A program made the position numbers and the translations under genes. The notes under the pieces were generated by a model, which searched no databases, was not told the origin of the DNA, and was given only the letters and a program-made list of their open reading frames with translations. From Paenibacillus humicus NBRC 102415 (GTDB taxonomy: Bacteria > Bacillota > Bacilli > Paenibacillales > Paenibacillaceae): 64,000 nt of DNA. Of the stretch, positions 54,054 through 61,901 are shown one piece after another (position 1 is the stretch's first letter; each line of letters begins with the position of its first letter). The DNA is taken from the NCBI RefSeq assembly GCF_004000905.1, contig NZ_BIMD01000001.1, positions 310,001-374,000 of the forward strand, given 5' to 3'.

Positions 54054-54351
54054 AATACCGGTAAGACGATTGTCCGCAGACCATCGCTCAGGGTGAGTAT
54101 CCACATGTTCTCAACTCTTCATAAGCGCACCCGAAAAACCTAGTGAATGAATCCATTCATAAGGGTAATGACTTCGAGAAGCGCCATATAAAATTTAAGA
54201 GTTAAGAACACCTGTAATCATCAATAGCTCCCCTTTGGATGAAAGTCGGCTGGAATCGTATAGCTCCCACGAGCATACAAACAAAATCGATTTTCGTCAA
54301 GAGCTTCCGCCGCCCGAATGCCGTCTCCCGAAGACCCCTTTTTGTTTAGTA

Positions 54352-54380
54352 GTGAATTATATTCGGAGCCGCCTTATAAT
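54352..54380 (+). promoter_or_regulatory. probable promoter of the ABC exporter operon
   Basis: A perfect -10 TATAAT (54375-54380) lies 32 bases before the exporter start, with a weak -35 (GTGAAT, 54352-54357) 17 bases upstream. Confidence 0.5.
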
Positions 54381-54411
54381 GGAACCAACGCTGCATCGCA
54401 GGAGGTACGAG

Positions 54412-56157
54412 ATGAAATTAAGGCTGCTGACCCCTTACCTGGCTTCAAGAGGCTGGCTCTACACCGCCTCGCTGCTGCTTATCGCCGCCGGAAACATCAT
54501 CCAGTCCTACTACCCGCACATTCTCGGAGAGTTCATCGACCGTCTCAAAAACGATGATATCGCGATGCCCGACATCCGAATGTACGCGCTCATGCTCGTC
54601 GCCATCGCCGTCTGCTACGGCTCCATGGCCGGCCTCGGACAATACCTCATCATGAGGCTCGGCAGAGGCTTCGAGCGGCTGATGCGCAAGCGTCTGTTCC
54701 GCCACTTCACCCGGCTGAGCGAGTCCTACTACGCCAAGCACGGCGTCGGCCAAATGCTGAGCTACGTCATGAACGACGTCACCTCCGTCCGGGAAGCCAT
54801 CTCGGTATGCCTCAATCAGACGGCCAACGCCGTCATCCTGCTCCTGTCGGCCTTCGTCATGATGGCCGCTTCGGGACTTCCTTGGGGACTCATCGTTCCT
54901 TGCGTGTCCCCCCTGCTGCTGATTCCGTTCCTGGTCGTCTACTTCGGACCGCGGATCCGCAAGCGCTCCCGCATCGTGCAGAACGCCCTCGCGCGCATGA
55001 CCGAATCGGCCGAGGAGCAGTTCGGCGGCATGCGCGTCACCCAGAAATTCGCCGCCGAGGACGTCATGGCGGAGAGATTCGGCGGCACCGTCGACCGGAT
55101 CAGGGAAAGCCAGCTCGGACTGGTGCGGATGTCTTCCTTTTTCCAGGCGCTGCTTCCGTTTCTCGGCGCCCTGTCGCTGGTCGTCACGATCGCTTACGGC
55201 GGCTATCAGGCTCTGAGCGGAGCCATTACGATCGGAATGTTCGTCTCCTTGACGCTTTATGTTCGGCTGATGATCAATCCTCTGCAGCAGATCGGCAACG
55301 TCATCAACACGATGCAGCGGTCCCGCGCCAGCCTTGAGCGGCTGCAGGAGCTTCTGTCCATCATCCCGGATATCAGCGATGCGGAGCAGTCCGTCCCGCT
55401 CTCCGGATCCGGAATCGAGCTGCGCGGCCTCAGCTTCAACTACCCCGGCTCGCCCATGGAGGCGCTCCATGATATCCAGCTCTCTGTTAAGCCGGGCATG
55501 ACTGCGGGAATCATCGGCCGGACCGGCAGCGGCAAAACGACGATCGCCAAGCTGCTGCTGCGGATCTACGAAGCACCCCCGCGAACGATCCGGATCGGCG
55601 AAACCGATATCCGGGAGCTCGGCCTCGGCAGCCTGCGCGAGAATATCGCCTATGTCCCGCAGGACGGCTTCCTGTTCAGCACGACGATGCGCGACAACAT
55701 CGCCTTCTCCAGGCGCAATGCCGAGCAGAGGGAGGTCGAGGACGCCTCCCGCCAAGCCGGCATCTACGAGAGCATCCAGCAGTTCAGCGAGGGCTTCCAG
55801 ACCCGCCTCGGCGAGCGAGGCGTCACGCTTTCCGGCGGACAGAGGCAGCGCACGAGCCTGGCCAGAGGGCTCATCAAGGACGCTCCCATTCTCATTCTCG
55901 ACGACAGCGTCAGCGCTGTCGATGCCGTCACTGAAACGGCCATCATCCGCAATATCCAGCAGCTCCGCCAAAACAAGACCACGCTGATCATCGCGCATCG
56001 CATCAGCGCGCTCAAGCATGCCGATGTCATCTTCGTCATGGACGAAGGCCGGATCGTCCAGCAAGGAACGCATGAAAGCCTGCTGGCGGAGAAAGGCATC
56101 TATGCGGAGCTGTTCGCCCTGCAGCAAGGAGGGACTTCACATGGCCAAATCGGCTGA
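54412..56157 (+). CDS. heterodimeric ABC exporter subunit with degenerate catalytic site (BmrC/YheI-like)
   Basis: A 581-residue half-transporter: six membrane helices (about 1-310) and a nucleotide-binding domain with Walker A GRTGSGKT, canonical signature LSGGQRQR, Walker B ILILDDS and switch His in IAHRIS. The residue after the Walker B Asp is Asp instead of the catalytic Glu. Such a change is typical of the degenerate half of heterodimeric multidrug exporters. ATG 54412 follows CAGGAGGT; the longer upstream frame is rejected. It overlaps the next gene by 17 bases. Confidence 0.9.
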   Translation: MKLRLLTPYLASRGWLYTASLLLIAAGNIIQSYYPHILGEFIDRLKNDDIAMPDIRMYALMLVAIAVCYGSMAGLGQYLIMRLGRGFERLMRKRLFRHFTRLSESYYAKHGVGQMLSYVMNDVTSVREAISVCLNQTANAVILLLSAFVMMAASGLPWGLIVPCVSPLLLIPFLVVYFGPRIRKRSRIVQNALARMTESAEEQFGGMRVTQKFAAEDVMAERFGGTVDRIRESQLGLVRMSSFFQALLPFLGALSLVVTIAYGGYQALSGAITIGMFVSLTLYVRLMINPLQQIGNVINTMQRSRASLERLQELLSIIPDISDAEQSVPLSGSGIELRGLSFNYPGSPMEALHDIQLSVKPGMTAGIIGRTGSGKTTIAKLLLRIYEAPPRTIRIGETDIRELGLGSLRENIAYVPQDGFLFSTTMRDNIAFSRRNAEQREVEDASRQAGIYESIQQFSEGFQTRLGERGVTLSGGQRQRTSLARGLIKDAPILILDDSVSAVDAVTETAIIRNIQQLRQNKTTLIIAHRISALKHADVIFVMDEGRIVQQGTHESLLAEKGIYAELFALQQGGTSHGQIG

Positions 56158-57970
56158 GCATGCCGAAGCAGCGAAGCAGCAGCAAAACCCGGCCCGCTCC
56201 AAGGAAGCCCGAAAAGGCATCATGATCTATGCCAAGCCGTATCGCAAAGCGTTCGCAGGCGTATTCTTCTGCACGCTGATCGCGGTATTCGCCGACCTGC
56301 TCCAGCCTTATCTCGTCAAGATCGTCATCGACGACCACCTCATGAAAGGCAGGACGGAATTTCGGCCGCTGCTGCTCATCGGCGTCCTGTATCTTCTTCT
56401 GTCCATTCTCGCGCTGCTGTTCTCCTATCTGCAGAACAACCTGATCCAGCGCACCGGCCAAGGCATCGTGGCAAGCCTCCGCAAGGACTTGTTCCGCCAT
56501 ATATCCCGGCTGTCTCCGTCTCTCTTCGACCGGACGTCGAGCGGCAGCCTCGTGACGCATGTATCCAGCGACACGGAGACGGTCAGCCAATTTTTCACCC
56601 AGGTGCTGATGAGCCTCATGCGCGACGGGATGACGCTGCTGCTCATCATCGTGCTCATGTTCCAGCTCGATCCCGTGCTCGCTTCCTACAGCATGGTGCT
56701 GCTTCCCGTCATCGGCATCATCGCGTTCTCCTTCCGCAGCTACATGCGCAAGACGTACCAGCTGTCGCGCAGCCGGCTGTCGCGCCTGATCGCCTTCACG
56801 GCCGAGAACCTCTCCGGCATGAATCTGGTGCAGGCTTTCCATCAGGAGAAGGAGCAGGAGCGCCAGTTCGCCGAAAAGAACGAAACGTACTTCGAGGCCA
56901 ATCTGAGGGAAATCCGCACGAACGTGCTGTTCAACCGCTCCTTCGACCTGCTGGGCAACCTGTCGGTCGCCTTCATCGCCTGGCTCGGAGGCCGCGCCGT
57001 CCTGGGCGAAAGCCTGGAATTCGGCATCCTGTATGCGTTCATCACGTATATCCGGCAGTTTTTCCAGCCCATCAATGCGATTACCCAGCAATGGAATACG
57101 CTGCAATCCGCCTCCGTATCGATGGACCGGATCTGGGGTCTGCTTAGCACCAAGCCCGATCTTCCGGATGAAGGAAAAGCCTCCTTCCCGGTCTTGAACG
57201 GGGGCGGCAGTCCGAAGGTCAGCGGCGCCATCGATTTCCGCAACGTGACGTTCGGCTATGGGGACGGGGAGCCGGTCATCAAGGCGCTGAGCCTGAGCAT
57301 CCGTCCCGGAGAGAGAATCGGCATCGTCGGCACGACAGGAGCAGGCAAAAGCTCGCTGATCAGCCTTCTGTGCCGGTTCTACGACGTGCGGAAGGGTTCG
57401 GTGCGGATCGACGGCATCGACGTGCGCGAGCTCCCTCTCGCCACGCTCAGCCGGACGGTCGGGCTGGTCCAGCAGGAGCCGTACCTGTTCTCGGGCTCGA
57501 TCATCGACAACATCCGCCTGTTCGACACCCGCTTCAGCCGGGAGCAAGCGATGGAGGCTTGCCGGTTCGTCGGGGCCGACGCTTTGATCCGCCGTCTGCC
57601 GGACGGTTATGACACGATGCTGAGCGAAAAAGGCAGCGGACTGTCCACCGGAGAGCGGCAGCTGCTCAGCTTTGCCCGCATCGTGCTCTATCAGCCTGCC
57701 ATTCTCGTGCTGGACGAGGCGACGGCGAATCTCGACTCCAGCACCGAGCAGCTCGTCCAGCGGGCGCTGGACGCCGTTGCGGCGGGAAGGACGACGCTCG
57801 TCATCGCCCATCGCATTTCGACTGTCATGGATGCGGACCGCATCATCGTCATGCGCAGCGGCATCATCGCCGAGCAGGGCAGCCACGAGGAGCTGGTCCG
57901 GCAGCGCGGCTATTACGAGCAGCTGTTCCGCCATTCCCAGGGCCGCCCGGAAGAACGCGGAGCCGGCTAG
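56141..57970 (+). CDS. heterodimeric ABC exporter subunit with catalytic Glu (BmrD/YheH-like)
   Basis: A 609-residue half-transporter with six membrane helices and a nucleotide-binding domain: Walker A GTTGAGKSS, Walker B ILVLDEAT with the catalytic Glu, switch His in IAHRIS. Its signature is altered to LSTGERQ. Combined with the partner, this gives one normal ATP site (its own Walker motifs with the partner's LSGGQ) and one degenerate site. It would export drugs or lipids. ATG 56141 follows CAAGGAGGG inside the end of the upstream gene. Confidence 0.9.
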   Translation: MAKSAEHAEAAKQQQNPARSKEARKGIMIYAKPYRKAFAGVFFCTLIAVFADLLQPYLVKIVIDDHLMKGRTEFRPLLLIGVLYLLLSILALLFSYLQNNLIQRTGQGIVASLRKDLFRHISRLSPSLFDRTSSGSLVTHVSSDTETVSQFFTQVLMSLMRDGMTLLLIIVLMFQLDPVLASYSMVLLPVIGIIAFSFRSYMRKTYQLSRSRLSRLIAFTAENLSGMNLVQAFHQEKEQERQFAEKNETYFEANLREIRTNVLFNRSFDLLGNLSVAFIAWLGGRAVLGESLEFGILYAFITYIRQFFQPINAITQQWNTLQSASVSMDRIWGLLSTKPDLPDEGKASFPVLNGGGSPKVSGAIDFRNVTFGYGDGEPVIKALSLSIRPGERIGIVGTTGAGKSSLISLLCRFYDVRKGSVRIDGIDVRELPLATLSRTVGLVQQEPYLFSGSIIDNIRLFDTRFSREQAMEACRFVGADALIRRLPDGYDTMLSEKGSGLSTGERQLLSFARIVLYQPAILVLDEATANLDSSTEQLVQRALDAVAAGRTTLVIAHRISTVMDADRIIVMRSGIIAEQGSHEELVRQRGYYEQLFRHSQGRPEERGAG

Positions 57971-57984
57971 ACAGCCCGTAGACC

Positions 57985-58037
57985 AAACAAGCAGCCCCCG
58001 ACGGATGCGATGACGCATCTTCGGGGGCTGCTTGTTT
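57985..58037. terminator. bidirectional terminator after the ABC exporter genes
   Basis: A long stem, AAACAAGCAGCCCCCG with its complement, enclosing an ATGCG/CGCAT hairpin. T-rich ends on both strands serve the exporter operon and the convergent metallo-hydrolase operon. Confidence 0.85.
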
Positions 58038-58048
58038 GTCGAGTTCAA

Positions 58049-58855
58049 TTAATCGAGAATACGGCGCATTCCCGCCTCGGCGAACTTCACGTTGTCCGGC
58101 AGGCCGTACTCACGGCGCAGATCGATATCATGCGACATATGTGTCAGCAGCATTTCGCCTGGCTGCAGCTCCTCCCGCAGCTCCAGAGCTTCCGTGACGT
58201 CGTATACGGAGCGCCCGGCGTAAGGATAGGGCTCGCGGTAAAAGCTCGTCCCGAGCACGATGAGATCGGCGCCGCGCAGCGGCGCCTTCTGCATTTCGTC
58301 AAGGCCGATGGAATCCGAGCAGTAGACCCAGGCGTATCCGGTCTCGCCATGGTCGAACCGATAGGCGTACGAATAACCGTTGAATCCATGATGGACGCGC
58401 CAGCTTCGAATGCTCCAGCAGCCGATCACGAGCGGCTCTTCGATCGGCGTGAAATCGATCCATCGGTCCAGCCAGGGAAAGCGGGCCCGAATATCGGGGA
58501 TGACCTCGGCGGGAGCGTATGCCTGGCCCCTCTGCTTCGTCCATCTGCATGCATCCGCCCACTCCACGAGGCCGCCGATATGGTCGAAGTGCGCATGCGT
58601 GATCAGCATTCTCCTGATCGAGCGCAAACCTGCCGCTTCCATCTGCCTGCCCCAGTCGGGTCCGCAGTCGATCAGCGTCACATCGTCCGGAGAGCCGCCG
58701 CCTTCCAGTCCGTCGATCCGCACGAGGGAGCGCAGCCTCCGGTTCCTGCCGGTCTTCCTTGCTTCCTCGCACACGGAGCAACTGCAATAAACCCGCGGCA
58801 CTCCAAGCGAATCGCCGGTGCCGAGGAAGGTCAGCACGGCCGGTGCCGAAGCCAT
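58049..58855 (-). CDS. metallo-beta-lactamase fold hydrolase, PhnP-like
   Basis: A 268-residue MBL-fold protein. It begins with LTFLGTGDSLGVPRVYCSCSVCEEA, a Cys-containing start resembling the zinc site of PhnP-type phosphodiesterases, and has the metal motif ITHAHFDHIGG, then His in HHGFNG and a later LLTHMSHD. It probably hydrolyses a phosphodiester such as a cyclic phosphate. ATG 58855 shares a base with the stop of the upstream GNAT gene (TGATG), so translation is coupled. It is the last gene of a four-gene operon. Confidence 0.88.
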   Translation of the reverse strand: MASAPAVLTFLGTGDSLGVPRVYCSCSVCEEARKTGRNRRLRSLVRIDGLEGGGSPDDVTLIDCGPDWGRQMEAAGLRSIRRMLITHAHFDHIGGLVEWADACRWTKQRGQAYAPAEVIPDIRARFPWLDRWIDFTPIEEPLVIGCWSIRSWRVHHGFNGYSYAYRFDHGETGYAWVYCSDSIGLDEMQKAPLRGADLIVLGTSFYREPYPYAGRSVYDVTEALELREELQPGEMLLTHMSHDIDLRREYGLPDNVKFAEAGMRRILD

Positions 58856-59523
58856 CAGAGCGGAAGCAGGGCGATAAATTCCCGTTCTCGGATGCTCTGA
58901 ACCATGTCGTACCATTCCCGAGGCTTGCGCTCGATTGCCGAATAGTAGGTTTCCAAAAACTGAGCGGCCAGAGCTCCCGGAATCTCGTCACGGAGCTCGT
59001 CCGTCGGCAGGAAGCCGAGGTCCAGGCCGCTTACCGCTCCGCCTTCCAAATCCCAGGAAGGATGGACATAGGCGAGATCCAGTCGCTTGTAGCCGATATG
59101 GGACAGCACCTCGCGCCTGACGATCGGATTCATCGGGCTGACGCCTCCGAATTCATGCCCGGTGCGGTAAGGATCGTAAATCTCCGCAAACATGCCGAGC
59201 GGCTCCGTTGCGGATTCCTTGGCCAGCCGATCCAGCTCCCGCTCGCGGCTGCGCATCAGGAAACGCCCGATGCCGAGGCCCGGCCGGCCAATGATCGTAA
59301 AGTCCGTCATGGCGACCCGCATATCCGGATAATAGCGGTATTCCGTGGCGCCGACCGCCTCTCCCTCATGCAGGGCGACGCAGACATGGATGGACGGGTC
59401 GAGCAGCGGCTCCCGCCACAGGTCGTAGGCGAGCACCTCTTCCGGCGGAAACACCTCCTGCAGCAGGCGGTGGAGCTTGGGGAACTGCGGATCATCAATG
59501 GACACGATGCGGTGGAATTCCAT
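58855..59523 (-). CDS. GNAT family N-acetyltransferase-like protein
   Basis: A 222-residue protein whose central part matches the GNAT fold: VCVALHEGEAVGATEYRYYPDM as strands 2-4, then GRPGLGIGRFLM in place of the acetyl-CoA binding loop (RxxGxGxxL). The C-terminal half is longer than a minimal GNAT domain and may bind the substrate. ATG 59523 lies 12 bases after AAGGAG. Being in an operon with a second GNAT protein, a CN-hydrolase and a PhnP-like hydrolase suggests a shared small-molecule pathway. The substrate is unknown. Confidence 0.78.
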   Translation of the reverse strand: MEFHRIVSIDDPQFPKLHRLLQEVFPPEEVLAYDLWREPLLDPSIHVCVALHEGEAVGATEYRYYPDMRVAMTDFTIIGRPGLGIGRFLMRSRERELDRLAKESATEPLGMFAEIYDPYRTGHEFGGVSPMNPIVRREVLSHIGYKRLDLAYVHPSWDLEGGAVSGLDLGFLPTDELRDEIPGALAAQFLETYYSAIERKPREWYDMVQSIREREFIALLPL

Positions 59524-59565
59524 GTATACGGCCAACTCCTTCTTTTCTTTGATCAGGTTTCTTTC

Positions 59566-60234
59566 TTAAGACTCCTGGATGAGGAATGGATTGCGCCATT
59601 CCATCAATGCGGCATTGTGGCAGGATTCCTCATCCTCCAAATAGTTCTCCGCAATCCCGGCCGGCATCCTGCCGCAGCGGAGCAGAAAAGACAAAACCGG
59701 GTCATGGAGGTCGCCCTTCAGCACGGCGGCCACATACTGCTGCGGCTTCAGCTCGGCGGCATGACGATGGTAGCCCGGCAGCCGGCCGCCGCCAAGCAGC
59801 CTTGCCTTGCCCAGATGCACGACTGTTTCGTACATCGTCTGCATCAGCCACTTGCCGATGCCGCTCTTGCGATGCTCGGGCCGGACGCATATATCCACGA
59901 CATAGAGGGTGTCTCCCTCCGGATCGTGATTCCGGATATAGCCGCTGTCGGTGACGGTTGCCCAGTCATGGTTTCCGGCGAGGCTTCCGTCCGTCAGCAT
60001 GCCGGTCATGGACCCGACGATCTCCCCTTCCACGACAGCGCATAGGGCTCCTTCCGGGAAGCGGGCTGCATGCTCGCGGATCTGCTCCCGGTTCCAGAGC
60101 AGCTCCTGAGGATAAGGAGGCGGGAAGCTCGCTTCCTGCACCCGGATCAATCCCTCCGCATCTTCAAGGCCGTAGCGGCGAATCGCCGCTTCTACCGGCT
60201 TGCCTGCGTGGATCACGTACAGTTTTTTCAGCAT
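59566..60234 (-). CDS. GNAT family N-acetyltransferase
   Basis: A 222-residue acetyltransferase. VVDICVRPEHRKSGIGKWLMQTM carries the acetyl-CoA motif (RKSGIG), preceded by AVVEGEIVGSMTGM; DAEGLIRVQEASFPPPY resembles the GNAT domain often fused to nitrilase-type hydrolases. Here the hydrolase is a separate upstream gene, so the pair may be a split version of that fusion. ATG 60234 lies behind GGAAGGAATC. Confidence 0.85.
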   Translation of the reverse strand: MLKKLYVIHAGKPVEAAIRRYGLEDAEGLIRVQEASFPPPYPQELLWNREQIREHAARFPEGALCAVVEGEIVGSMTGMLTDGSLAGNHDWATVTDSGYIRNHDPEGDTLYVVDICVRPEHRKSGIGKWLMQTMYETVVHLGKARLLGGGRLPGYHRHAAELKPQQYVAAVLKGDLHDPVLSFLLRCGRMPAGIAENYLEDEESCHNAALMEWRNPFLIQES

Positions 60235-60265
60235 CTGATGATTCCTTCCTTCTCCCCGGCTTCTG

Positions 60266-61126
60266 TCAGCTCCAATCCCCATACAGATCCGTACGCCGGT
60301 CTCTCCACGTCGTCACGGAGCCGCTCCGGCGGACGTCCTCGAGCAAGGACAGGTCAAGGTCGGCCACGATCAGCATATCGCGGTTTTCCGTCCCTTCGCA
60401 CATGATGCCCTTCGGAGGGAACGGAATATCGTTCGGAGTGATGACGGCCGCCTGGCCGTAATTGGCTCTCATGAAGTCTACCCGGCGCAAGGAACCGACC
60501 GTTCCGGTCGTCACGATATAGACCTGGTTCTCGACGGCCCGGGCATGGCAGCAGTAGCGCACGCGGTAAAAGCCGTGGCGGTCATCCGTGCAGGAAGGAC
60601 AGAAGATGACGTCCGCCCCTTTGGCACGGGCCATGCGCACGATTTCGGGAAACTCGATGTCGTAGCAGGTCAGCATCGCGATCTTGCCGTACGGAGTGTC
60701 GAACACTTCCAGGCCGTCTCCGGCGGACATGTTCCATTCCTCCACCTCTGTCGGCGTCAGATGGATTTTGGCTTGCGTGCGCATGCTCCCGTCGGGTCCG
60801 AACAAATGCGCCGTGTTTCTCAGCTTACCCTCCGCCGTGCGGACGACGTGGGTGCCTGCGATGATGTGCATGCCGTATTCCCGGGCAAGGCCGGCGAACA
60901 GCCCTTCGTACGCCTCCGTGAAGTCCGGCAGCGACTGTATGCCGGGCGCTTTGCCGTCCTCTCCTCTGATGCTGAGCAGCTGCGTCGTCATGAATTCGGG
61001 GAACAGCAGGAACTGGGTTCCATATTCCGAGGCGTTGCGGACATAATGGGCGGCTTGAGCGGCGAATTCGTCAAAGGAATCGATATCGGCCAGTTCATAC
61101 TGGACCGCGCTTACGCGGAATTTCAT
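60266..61126 (-). CDS. carbon-nitrogen hydrolase (nitrilase superfamily)
   Basis: A 286-residue enzyme with the Glu-Lys-Cys triad: Glu44 in LLFPEFM, Lys in KIHLTPTE (about 120) and Cys in LTCYDIEFPE (about 156). It hydrolyses an amide or nitrile C-N bond in the cytoplasm. ATG 61126 follows AAAGGAGGT. In many bacteria this type is fused to, or neighbours, a GNAT acetyltransferase, as seen here. It is the first gene of the operon. Confidence 0.9.
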   Translation of the reverse strand: MKFRVSAVQYELADIDSFDEFAAQAAHYVRNASEYGTQFLLFPEFMTTQLLSIRGEDGKAPGIQSLPDFTEAYEGLFAGLAREYGMHIIAGTHVVRTAEGKLRNTAHLFGPDGSMRTQAKIHLTPTEVEEWNMSAGDGLEVFDTPYGKIAMLTCYDIEFPEIVRMARAKGADVIFCPSCTDDRHGFYRVRYCCHARAVENQVYIVTTGTVGSLRRVDFMRANYGQAAVITPNDIPFPPKGIMCEGTENRDMLIVADLDLSLLEDVRRSGSVTTWRDRRTDLYGDWS

Positions 61127-61158
61127 CATTAACCTCCTTTAATAAACAGCCAACCAAT

Positions 61159-61187
61159 TATGAGAGGATTCTCACCGTATTCTCATA
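61159..61187. promoter_or_regulatory. inverted repeat upstream of the CN-hydrolase operon
   Basis: TATGAGA and TCTCATA arms separated by 15 bases lie about 33 bases upstream of the hydrolase start and in the divergent promoter region of the NlpC/P60 gene. It could be an operator; no regulator is assigned. Confidence 0.3.
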
Positions 61188-61323
61188 AAGCCTTTTACAT
61201 CGCGGTTTGGTTGGGTTTTCTTTCTTTCTGGAAATGATTAGGATACAAAAGGTGTGTTATGATCCTTTTTGTAAGCAACACTACATAATCAACGTACACC
61301 ATGATGGAGGGACACCACAAGAC

Positions 61324-61806
61324 ATGCGCACAAGCAAATGGAAAAAGACGATCATGAACATCGGCCTCTGCGCTGTCATTGGAGTGTCGGGACTCGCTCT
61401 TGGCTCTGCATCGACAGCACATGCCGCGACGCCGCAGGCGGAAAAGCTTCTCTCCTACGGCAAGCAGTATTTGGGCGTTCCTTACCGCCTCGGAGCTCCT
61501 AGCGGCGTTACATACGCATTCGACTGCTCTTCGTTCACCCAATACGTCTACAAGAAAACCGGCGTCTCCCTGCCAAGGACTTCTAGCGAGCAGGCCGCCA
61601 AGGGAGTCAAGGTGACCCGCGGCTACCTCAGCAAGGGCGATCTCGTCTTCTTCACCGGCAGCTCCGGCAAGAGCATCGGCCACGTCGCCATCTACGCCGG
61701 CTCCAACAAGATTCTGCACACCTACGGCAAGACGGGCGTGACGATCTCCAGCCTCGGCACCTCCTACTGGAACAATCACTACGTCACCGCCAAGCGCGTC
61801 CTGTAG
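61324..61806 (+). CDS. secreted NlpC/P60 family peptidase
   Basis: A 160-residue exported peptidase with a signal peptide (cleavage after STAHA, about residue 34) directly followed by one NlpC/P60 domain. The catalytic Cys68 is in FDCSSF, the His120 in IGHVAIY, and the third polar residue is His132 in ILHTYG. It cuts gamma-D-glutamyl-meso-diaminopimelate bonds in cell-wall peptides. There is no wall-binding (LysM or SH3) domain, so it is a minimal form. GGAGGG lies upstream of ATG 61324 with a longer than usual spacer. Confidence 0.9.
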   Translation: MRTSKWKKTIMNIGLCAVIGVSGLALGSASTAHAATPQAEKLLSYGKQYLGVPYRLGAPSGVTYAFDCSSFTQYVYKKTGVSLPRTSSEQAAKGVKVTRGYLSKGDLVFFTGSSGKSIGHVAIYAGSNKILHTYGKTGVTISSLGTSYWNNHYVTAKRVL

Positions 61807-61826
61807 AGAATTCCTTACGAACGATG

Positions 61827-61872
61827 ATAAAAGCCGCATCGCCTTCGATACCGAGGGCGTGCGGCTTTTTTG
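61827..61872 (+). terminator. intrinsic terminator of the NlpC/P60 gene
   Basis: Stem AAGCCGCA-CGCC-TCG with its complement (two mismatches) followed by six Ts, about 20 bases after the stop. Confidence 0.85.
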
Positions 61873-61901
61873 CTTCCATTGCGGCCAAAAGGCCGGCAGC
61901 G

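Larger units (their letters stand above)
53820..54411. other. 592-base divergent region with structured minus-strand leader
   Basis: The region between the MutS2-like gene and the ABC exporter genes. It holds two terminator hairpins pointing at the MutS2-like gene, a third strong stem at about 53974-54012 (GCTGCCGCAAGCC with complement), and on the right the exporter promoter. A possible short leader frame on the minus strand begins at ATG 54106 but has only a weak ribosome site. I compared it by eye with T-box, M-box, cobalamin, SAM and FMN leaders and found no convincing match. Confidence 0.5.

Noticed and set aside
53927-54060. Possible M-box or T-box riboswitch upstream of the MutS2-like gene or the exporter
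   Set aside because: Short word matches (TGCTGCC, ACGCC, GTGG-like) were seen, but the conserved core order and the T-box sequence are not present.
53843-54106. An 87-codon frame running through both leader terminators, considered as a leader peptide
   Set aside because: The ribosome site is weak, the frame spans both hairpins and T tracts, and no family is recognised. It is noted only as a possible attenuation leader and not called as a gene.
54445-58048. 560- and 670-codon minus-strand frames opposite the ABC exporter genes
   Set aside because: They are antisense shadows of two genes with complete ABC motifs.
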